Source: Candidatus Bathyarchaeota archaeon
GTDB taxonomy: Archaea > Thermoproteota > Bathyarchaeia > TCS64
Reading direction: 5' to 3'
Assembly (NCBI GenBank): GCA_030691555.1
Contig: JAUYEB010000111.1
Span: 1 to 9,750, forward strand
DNA: 9,750 nt
Shown here: positions 5,398 through 9,750 of the stretch, piece after piece
How the letters are laid out: each line of letters starts with the position of its first letter
Numbering within the stretch: position 1 is the stretch's first letter
Notes under the pieces: model-generated
Database searches by the model: none
Seen by the model: the letters and a program-made list of their open reading frames with translations, nothing else
Told to the model about the DNA's origin: nothing
Position numbers and translations under genes: made by a program

Positions 5398-5408
5398 TTG
5401 CTGTTTTT

Positions 5409-5466
5409 GGGGAAAGCCCACGAATTGAAGCGTGGCGGGCAATGCTTCGCAAACCCCTTCCCCCCT
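5409..5466 (-). ncRNA. Possible small folded RNA upstream of aIF1
   Basis: On the minus strand an outer 8-bp stem can form between GGGGGAAG (near 5457-5465) and CTTTCCCC (5409-5416). It includes one G-U pair that would be an A-C mismatch on the other strand. Inside are CCACG/CGTGG with an 8-nt loop and a GGG..TGC-GAA-GCA..CCC hairpin. An ACA trinucleotide follows the stem, which recalls H/ACA guide RNAs, but no guide pocket of normal shape is evident. A TATA-like CTAAAAATAC lies at 5469-5478, inside the reach of such a transcript. This is weak support for a real RNA gene. Confidence 0.22.
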
Positions 5467-5624
5467 GTATTTTTAGGGCAGTTTTAGAGCCGTTCCCGGC
5501 TAAAGAGGGCGAGGATCGGGCTATCCCTGTGTGCGAATCGGATGCGGATGGTTAGGGTTGGCTTAATTTGGTTAGATTTAATTTACGTGGCCGCCCCGGC
5601 GTAAAGAGGCGGCGAAAATGAGGC
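5467..5624. other. Gene-free stretch downstream of the ACT-domain gene
   Basis: No open frame with normal codon use. On the minus strand there is a GCCGCC/GGCGGC inverted repeat at 5590-5613 soon after the ACT gene stop. There is also an AGCCG-GGAA-CGGCT hairpin with a GNRA-type loop near 5490-5503, and AT-rich patches around 5560-5584. The first repeat may be a read-out of the gene end; otherwise I see nothing definite. Confidence 0.35.
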
Positions 5625-6230
5625 TTAGGTGTAGTTCTGGAGGAGGCTGAACGCCTTCAGCGCGTCCCTCGTGTCGAGGATTATGATGGTGTTGGTGAAG
5701 CAGCTGATGAACTCTATGATGTTTATGTCGTGGCCGCCGAGGAGCTGGGTTATGAAGGCGACGAAGCCGGGCGTCGTCTCGACGCGGTCCGGGCTGAGGA
5801 GGACGAGGGCGACGAGGTTGCTCATCACCTGCACCTGCTTCGGCAGGTCCTTCCCCAACTCCGTCTGGTCGACTATGTAGACGTAGCTGTCGGTGAGATA
5901 GGCTGTGACGAGGTAGGGGATATCAAGCTTAATCGGGCTGATGAGGACGGCGATCTTGTCCTGGAGGCGCACCTTCGACTCCTTGAGTATGCCCCTCACC
6001 TCCTCCTCCTGTAGCCTGCGGTCCTTCGAGAGGTCCTCCGCTATGCGTATCACCGCCGCCTTAACCGCCTCGGTGCTCCCCTCGCCTATCTCCTCCTGGA
6101 GCATCCTCGCCAGCGCGCTGTAGTTCACTATCCCCATCTTCAGCGCGTCGAGGAGGCTCGGTCTCATCTGGATCGCCTCCCTCACCATCCGGGCCACCGA
6201 CTTTGTCCCATCACCGCTACTCAATGCCAT
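5625..6230 (-). CDS. ACT-domain protein with helical N-terminal domain
   Basis: The 201-residue protein ends in an ACT-like regulatory domain at about 145-200. SPDRVETTPGFVAFITQLLGGHDINIIEFISCFTNTIIILDTRDALKAFSLL follows the typical strand-helix-strand-strand-helix order, with the GxxAxxxxxLxxxxINI signature. The middle (90-144: DKIAVLISPIKLDIPY ... YVYIVDQTELG) looks like a second alpha/beta unit. The first 90 residues are helical (MVREAIQMRPSLLDALKMGIVNYSALARML), perhaps a winged helix. ACT domains usually bind amino acids and control metabolic enzymes or regulators. With no catalytic domain here, a ligand-sensing regulator is the natural guess; the ligand is unknown. A TATA box at 6253-6263 predicts leaderless transcription. 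Divergent from the YgbA-family gene, with about 115 bp between the two start codons. Confidence 0.75.
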   Translation of the reverse strand: MALSSGDGTKSVARMVREAIQMRPSLLDALKMGIVNYSALARMLQEEIGEGSTEAVKAAVIRIAEDLSKDRRLQEEEVRGILKESKVRLQDKIAVLISPIKLDIPYLVTAYLTDSYVYIVDQTELGKDLPKQVQVMSNLVALVLLSPDRVETTPGFVAFITQLLGGHDINIIEFISCFTNTIIILDTRDALKAFSLLQNYT

Positions 6231-6252
6231 GAATGAGACATAACTGCACTAT

Positions 6253-6263
6253 AGTATAAATTT
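6253..6263 (-). promoter_or_regulatory. TATA box of the ACT gene
   Basis: The minus strand reads AAATTTATACT, centred 28 bp before the ATG at 6230, so the message should be leaderless. The element is partly symmetric and might also fire toward the YgbA-family gene. Confidence 0.55.
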
Positions 6264-6294
6264 GTGCCCCGTTTCACATAGCTTTCATCAATCG

Positions 6295-6302
6295 GTTTAA
6301 AC
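6295..6302 (+). promoter_or_regulatory. TATA box of the YgbA-family gene
   Basis: GTTTAAAC is a perfect 8-bp palindrome. As a TATA box it predicts transcription from about 6323-6326. That is downstream of the first in-frame ATG (6304) and upstream of the ATG at 6346, which is why the later start is preferred. Confidence 0.4.
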
Positions 6303-6345
6303 GATGGAAATCAGCTATCCTCAACCGTTCCAAACAGTGACCGCA

Positions 6346-6675
6346 ATGCCAGGGGACGTGCGCAGGATGGAGCGGGAACGGGAGACGATGGCGAACATGA
6401 TGAAGATATACTGCGCCGATAAGCACGGCTCCCCCGAGCTCTGCGCCGACTGCCGCGAGCTCCTCCAGTACGCCACGGCGAGGCTCGACCGCTGTCCAAA
6501 CGCCGAAAACAAACCCACATGCAACAAGTGCACGATACATTGTTACGACACCGCCCACCGCGAACGCGTCAAGGCCGTCATGAGGTACGCGGGTCCGAGG
6601 ATGCTCCTCAGGCACCCGGCACAGGCGCTCCGACACCTCGCCGACGAGATGAACTCCCCCCAGAAGAGGAAATGA
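6346..6675 (+). CDS. YgbA ('nitrous oxide-stimulated promoter') family protein
   Basis: From the ATG at 6346 this is 109 residues. The core MERERETMANMMKIYC, then CADCRELLQYATARLDRCP, then KPTCNKCTIHCYDTAHRERVKAVMRYAGPRMLLRHP is the signature of the YgbA / NOS-promoter family. Seven cysteines (C23, C33, C36, C50, C59, C62, C66) suggest a metal or Fe-S centre. In enteric bacteria ygbA belongs to the NsrR nitric-oxide response and is tied to recovery from nitrosative stress; the biochemistry is poorly known. Its role in an archaeon is inference. An upstream ATG at 6304 would add 14 residues but overlaps the likely TATA box. It is divergent from the ACT-domain gene. Codon use resembles its neighbours, so any transfer would be old. 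Confidence 0.88.
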   Translation: MPGDVRRMERERETMANMMKIYCADKHGSPELCADCRELLQYATARLDRCPNAENKPTCNKCTIHCYDTAHRERVKAVMRYAGPRMLLRHPAQALRHLADEMNSPQKRK

Positions 6676-7033
6676 CGCGGGGCGCCTTCATAGTGACCTT
6701 AAAAAAAGGGGGAGGGAGGTCCCCGATCCAAACCCGAAAACAGCCTCTCCCGGTCGAAGAGACCCCAAAAACGCTCCGACCGACTTCGATAATGTCCCAA
6801 AATGGGCATTAAAACCACACATCCCGCCCGAGTGAACCCGACGAACATCCGCCGCTCCCCGTCGCACGGGGAACCTGAAAACCCAGCCAAACCCGAAAAG
6901 CGGCTAAAATAACCGGAAACGCGACGGCGACGAAGATACCCCCCTCCCCCCCACCCATGCACGCACGAGACAGACAAGGAAAAAAATCCGTTATGAGCAG
7001 TAGCACGCCATAAGCCGGCGCGCCACCATCGCG
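6676..7033. other. Gene-free stretch, T-poor on the plus strand
   Basis: About 360 bp without a credible gene. The minus-strand open frame across it is low-complexity (Gly, Arg, Phe rich). The plus strand is rich in C and A and poor in T. A 13-nt exact direct repeat, CCAAACCCGAAAA, occurs at 6728-6740 and 6887-6899. Small hairpins lie at 6857-6871 (CCCCGT-CGC-ACGGGG, sharing its outer bases) and about 6794-6805. A run of seven A at 6702-6708 would act as oligo-T on the minus strand only. No tRNA or known RNA motif was recognised. Confidence 0.4.
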
Positions 7034-7043
7034 CCTTATATGG
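7034..7043 (+). promoter_or_regulatory. TATA box of the winged-helix/hjc operon
   Basis: CCTTATATGG predicts transcription from about 7064, some 15 nt before the ATG at 7079. It overlaps the upstream in-frame ATG at 7040, which rules that codon out as the start. A GGTGA Shine-Dalgarno at 7069-7073 supports 7079. Confidence 0.55.
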
Positions 7044-7078
7044 CACCTCGACCAATTCAACCCAAACCGGTGACAGCG

Positions 7079-7408
7079 ATGTCGAGGGAGGAGTCACTAT
7101 TCGAGATACTCGAGGCCGCCCTGCCCCTGCCACCCAAGGTCGTACTCGCCTACAAGAACCTCCAACCCGTCTTCACAAGCGGAGACCTCGCACGCGTCTG
7201 CGACATAAGCCGCAGCAGCGCCAAGTTCTACGTAAACAAGATGGTCCAGCTCCGCCTAGTCGCCAAGGTCCCCCACAAACGCATGTACCAGAAGTACCCA
7301 AACGCCACCACATTCGGCGGCTGGCTACGCGACCTCCTCAAACTCGCCATCGAACCCCTAGAGAACGGCCAACTACACCTCCCCGACGAGAAGGAAGACG
7401 AGGAGTAG
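7079..7408 (+). CDS. Winged helix-turn-helix protein, operon with hjc
   Basis: This 109-residue protein has a winged-helix pattern at about 15-75. PPKVVLAYKNLQPVFTSGDLARVCDISRSSAKFYVNKMVQLRLVAKVPHKR reads as helix, helix, recognition helix (SRSSAKFYVNKM) and a basic wing. This resembles MarR/ArsR-type or archaeal wHTH modules. The C-terminus is helical and ends in an acidic tail (DEKEDEE). It is probably a DNA-binding protein; whether it regulates the operon or works with the resolvase is unknown. An upstream ATG at 7040 is rejected because it lies in the TATA box. The stop codon is separated from the hjc GTG by 2 bases, with GAGGAG at its own 3' end serving as the next gene's Shine-Dalgarno. 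Codons ACA, CGC and CGA are more frequent than in the rest of the window. Confidence 0.75.
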   Translation: MSREESLFEILEAALPLPPKVVLAYKNLQPVFTSGDLARVCDISRSSAKFYVNKMVQLRLVAKVPHKRMYQKYPNATTFGGWLRDLLKLAIEPLENGQLHLPDEKEDEE

Positions 7409-7410
7409 CA

Positions 7411-7866
7411 GTGTCCCTCCGCGACATCGCCAACCCCAAGAAGAGACGAGAACGATTCACACGCACCCTCACAGGCAAACAGGTACGCGCCATGAAGAAG
7501 CGCGGCTACGACGCCGAACGCGAACTAGTCGGCATGATGCGCGAACAGGGCTTCGACGCCGTCAGGGTCCCCGTCAGCGCACCCAGCACCGAGCCCCTCC
7601 CCGACGTCTTCGCCGTCAAGAACACGACCGTCGTCGCATTCGAGGTCAAGAGCCAGCTCAAGTACTCATACTACAAATCCGACCAGATCGCCAAACTCAA
7701 CGCCTTCCTCAACATCCACAAGATCTACCCCAGACGCTACGCCGTCATCGCGGGCAAGTTCAAGTACAAGGGCTGGTGCTTCACCATCACCGAGCGCCCC
7801 GGCGACTACACCCTCAAGACAGGCGAGGGACTCACCTTCAAGGAGCTAATCGCCAGACTCACCTGA
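7411..7866 (+). CDS. hjc: Holliday junction resolvase Hjc
   Basis: Hjc is the archaeal endonuclease that cuts four-way DNA junctions symmetrically at the end of recombination. Family motifs are all present: GYDAERELV at 32-40, VRVPVSAPSTEPLPDVFAV at 51-69, and FEVKSQ at 77-82. The PD-(D/E)xK metal site can be placed at E36, D65, E78 and K80. KSDQIAKLNAFLNI follows at 89-102. Length is 151 residues. The first 30 residues are a basic extension (KKRRERFTRTL) beyond the usual N-terminus; an internal ATG at 7492 (MKKRGYDAEREL) would give the standard length. The GTG at 7411 is chosen because GAGGAG at 7400-7405 lies 5 nt upstream and the spacing to the winged-helix gene is 2 bases. Confidence 0.93.
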   Translation: MSLRDIANPKKRRERFTRTLTGKQVRAMKKRGYDAERELVGMMREQGFDAVRVPVSAPSTEPLPDVFAVKNTTVVAFEVKSQLKYSYYKSDQIAKLNAFLNIHKIYPRRYAVIAGKFKYKGWCFTITERPGDYTLKTGEGLTFKELIARLT

Positions 7867-7877
7867 AGCTGAGCCGA

Positions 7878-7887
7878 GTTTATATAT
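7878..7887 (+). promoter_or_regulatory. TATA box of the Lon-like gene
   Basis: GTTTATATAT lies about 40 bp upstream of the ATG at 7924 and predicts a start near 7908, a leader of about 15 nt that includes AAGGCGA. Confidence 0.6.
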
Positions 7888-7923
7888 CGAGCTTCTAATC
7901 CACTGATCAAAAGGCGACGATGG

Positions 7924-9750
7924 ATGGTTGTCGAACTAAGCTACGAGAAGGCTAGGAAGAGGTGCACCACCGAGATAGCGGACTGCGCCTCAACAGCCGA
8001 GCTGGAGCCCCTCCAACAGATAATCGGCCAAGACCGAGCAGTGAAGGCCCTCCAGTTCGGCCTCAAGATGAAGGACGGAGGCTTCAACATCTACGTCTCC
8101 GGCATGGCGGGGACGGGGAGGAAGACGACGATAGTGAACTTCCTCCAAGAGATGGCGAAGGGGATGCCGGTCCCCCCCGACTGGTGCTACGTGGTCAACT
8201 TCAAGGACCCCAGCCGACCAAACGCCCTAAAGCTACCCGCGGGCAAGGGCAAGGCCTTCAGAGACGACATGGACAAGTTCGTAGACGAGGTGAAGAAGGA
8301 GCTCCAGAAGGCCTTCGAGAGCGAGGACTACGCCCAGAAGCGGGCGAGCACACTGAAGAAGTTCGACGACGAGAAGAACCAACTCTGGCAGGAACTCAAC
8401 AAGAAGGCTAACGAGGCGGGCTTCGTCCTCCAGAGGAGCCCCATCGGGATAGCGCTCATACCGGTCATCAACGGGCAACCCATCGCCGACGAGCAATTTT
8501 CCAGCCTCCCCCCCAAGATAAGGGAGCAGATCAGGGTCCGCCGGGAAAGCCTACAGGACGACTTCAGGAGCGCCTTCCGGCAGTTCAGGGACCTAGACCG
8601 GAGCGCCGAGGAGGCTGTGGAGAAGTTCAACAAGGAGGTCGCCAGCTTCGCGATGGATCATCTGATCGAGGCCCTCCTCGACAAGTATGGCGCCATCGAA
8701 GAGGTCAAGGAATTCCTCAATCACGTCAAGGACGACATACTAGACAACCTCACGACGCTCTTGACCGCCGGGCAGCCCCAGCAGCAACCGGCCCTCCCCT
8801 TCCTCATGCCCGGCCTCGCCGAGGACCCCACAAACAACTACAAGGTGAACCTGATCGTCGACAACTCGGAGCTAAAGGGGGCGCCGGTCATCTCGGAGAT
8901 GAGCCCTACTCAGCCACACCTCTTCGGCCTGGTCCAGAAGGAGGCGCGCTTCGGCGCATTGATAACGGACTACAAGATGATCCGCGGAGGCTCGGCCCAC
9001 AAGGCGAACGGGGGTTTCCTCGTCATACCCGTGGAGGACCTGCTTATGGACGCCGTCGCCTGGGACAGCCTGAAGAAGATGATAACGAGCAGAAAGCTGA
9101 CCGTCGAGGACATCGCGCAGCGTCTCGGCTACATCGCGACGAAGACCCTCACCCCAGAGCCAATACCCTTCGACGCCAAGGTCATCCTCATCGGCAGCCC
9201 AGACCTCTACTACCTCCTCTACCAGCTTGACAGAGACTTCAAGGAGGTCTTCAAGGTCAAAGCAGACTTCGACACCACGATGATTCGGAACGAGGAGAAC
9301 GTGAAGATGTACGCATCCTTCATGTGCACCCTCTGCAAGAAGGAGAAACTGCGCCACCTCGATAACTCGGGCATCGCCGCGATAATCGAGTACAGCTCCC
9401 GCCTCGCCCAGGATCAGGAGAAGCTCTCGACTTGGTTCGCCCAGATCTCCGACATCATCAAGGAGGCGGCCCACTACGCCGAGCAGGAAGACTCCGAGTT
9501 CACAACGGCCAAACACGTCGACAGAGCCCTCGAGGAACGCGTCTACAGGAGCAACCTGATCGAGCAGAAGATGGAGAAGCTGATCGAAGAGGGGACGATA
9601 CTCGTCGACACGACGGGGGACAAGGTGCAGATAAACGGTCTCAGCGTGCTCAGCCTCGGCGACTTCGCCTTCGGCAAGCCAAGCCGGATAACCGTCAGCG
9701 TCGGCGTCGGCAAGAAGGGGATAATCGACATAGAGCGCGAGGCGCAGATG
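7924..9750 (+). CDS. Lon-family ATP-dependent protease, AAA_32 type (cut by right edge)
   Basis: The 609 residues seen are the N-terminal and ATPase parts of an AAA_32/Lon_C protein, usually near 800 residues. IIGQDRAVKALQFGL is at 33-47. A Walker A of form GMAGTGRKTT is at 60-69. A long charged, probably coiled-coil insertion spans about 115-270. Then comes YKVNLIVDNSELKGAPVISEMSPTQPHLFG, followed by FGALITDYKMIRGG and HKANGGFLVIPVEDLL. A helical lid follows, and the last residues (GKPSRITVSVGVGKKGIIDIERE) enter the Lon protease domain. The Ser-Lys dyad lies beyond the window, so proteolytic activity cannot be confirmed. There are no membrane segments like those of archaeal LonB, so it should be cytosolic. 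It has its own promoter after hjc. The ATG at 7920 is out of frame; 7924 is the start. Confidence 0.9.
   Translation, partial: MVVELSYEKARKRCTTEIADCASTAELEPLQQIIGQDRAVKALQFGLKMKDGGFNIYVSGMAGTGRKTTIVNFLQEMAKGMPVPPDWCYVVNFKDPSRPNALKLPAGKGKAFRDDMDKFVDEVKKELQKAFESEDYAQKRASTLKKFDDEKNQLWQELNKKANEAGFVLQRSPIGIALIPVINGQPIADEQFSSLPPKIREQIRVRRESLQDDFRSAFRQFRDLDRSAEEAVEKFNKEVASFAMDHLIEALLDKYGAIEEVKEFLNHVKDDILDNLTTLLTAGQPQQQPALPFLMPGLAEDPTNNYKVNLIVDNSELKGAPVISEMSPTQPHLFGLVQKEARFGALITDYKMIRGGSAHKANGGFLVIPVEDLLMDAVAWDSLKKMITSRKLTVEDIAQRLGYIATKTLTPEPIPFDAKVILIGSPDLYYLLYQLDRDFKEVFKVKADFDTTMIRNEENVKMYASFMCTLCKKEKLRHLDNSGIAAIIEYSSRLAQDQEKLSTWFAQISDIIKEAAHYAEQEDSEFTTAKHVDRALEERVYRSNLIEQKMEKLIEEGTILVDTTGDKVQINGLSVLSLGDFAFGKPSRITVSVGVGKKGIIDIEREAQM

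Noticed and set aside
5416..5436. GAATTGAAG-like string reminiscent of archaeal CRISPR repeat ends
   Set aside because: It occurs once and has no periodic partner in the window.
6857..6871. Hairpin CCCCGT-CGC-ACGGGG resembling the core of a type I-E CRISPR repeat
   Set aside because: Only one copy is present, with no regularly spaced repeats nearby and no cas genes.
6699..7133. Minus-strand open frame of 144 codons in the gap before the winged-helix gene
   Set aside because: Low-complexity Gly/Arg/Phe-rich product, no domain, and it runs into the promoter and start of the well-supported 7079 gene.
8872..9516. Long minus-strand open frame inside the Lon-like gene
   Set aside because: It is the antisense of a GC-rich coding region, with Val/Leu/Asp repeats typical of such shadows.

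Overview
This window looks like a chromosomal segment of an archaeon, most plausibly a GC-rich member of the TACK group (a Bathyarchaeia- or Nitrososphaeria-like lineage; the exact placement is inference). Support comes from RadA recombinase, archaeal initiation factor aIF1 with an N-terminal zinc knuckle, the archaeal Holliday-junction resolvase Hjc, a PAC2-family proteasome-assembly-type protein, and TATA-like boxes about 25-30 bp upstream of starts with very short leaders.

Layout. 1-321 (minus): the first part of a CBS-domain protein running off the left edge. 401-733 (minus): a small protein with a Myb/SANT-like helix-turn-helix and a zinc ribbon. It is preceded by a gene-free stretch (734-1222) in which 750-923 can close on itself through a long helix and may be a structured leader or ncRNA. 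1223-2287 (plus): a PAC2 protein and a three-helix membrane protein resembling EMC6/Rab5ip. 2265-3654 (minus): radA and an overlapping downstream gene of unknown function. 3690-4835: a strongly AT-rich island holding one AlbA_2/Schlafen-like gene, clearly foreign in composition. 4836-5361 (minus): aIF1 and a tiny zinc-ribbon gene, then a gene-poor stretch (5362-5624) with a possible small folded RNA. 5625-6230 (minus): an ACT-domain protein. 6346-6675 (plus, divergent): a cysteine-rich YgbA ('nitrous oxide-stimulated promoter') family protein. 6676-7078: about 400 bp without a gene, T-poor on the plus strand. 7079-7866 (plus): a winged-helix protein and Hjc in an operon. 7924-9750 (plus): the ATPase part of a Lon-family (AAA_32) protease cut by the right edge.

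Themes. RadA and Hjc are the strand-exchange and junction-cleaving steps of homologous recombination, but they lie 3.7 kb apart on opposite strands. PAC2, the EMC6-like protein and the Lon-like protease touch protein quality control or membrane-protein handling. Most of the window is ordinary informational and housekeeping content. The most interesting pieces are the candidate structured RNA at 750-923, the AT-rich Schlafen-like island, and the EMC6-like membrane protein.
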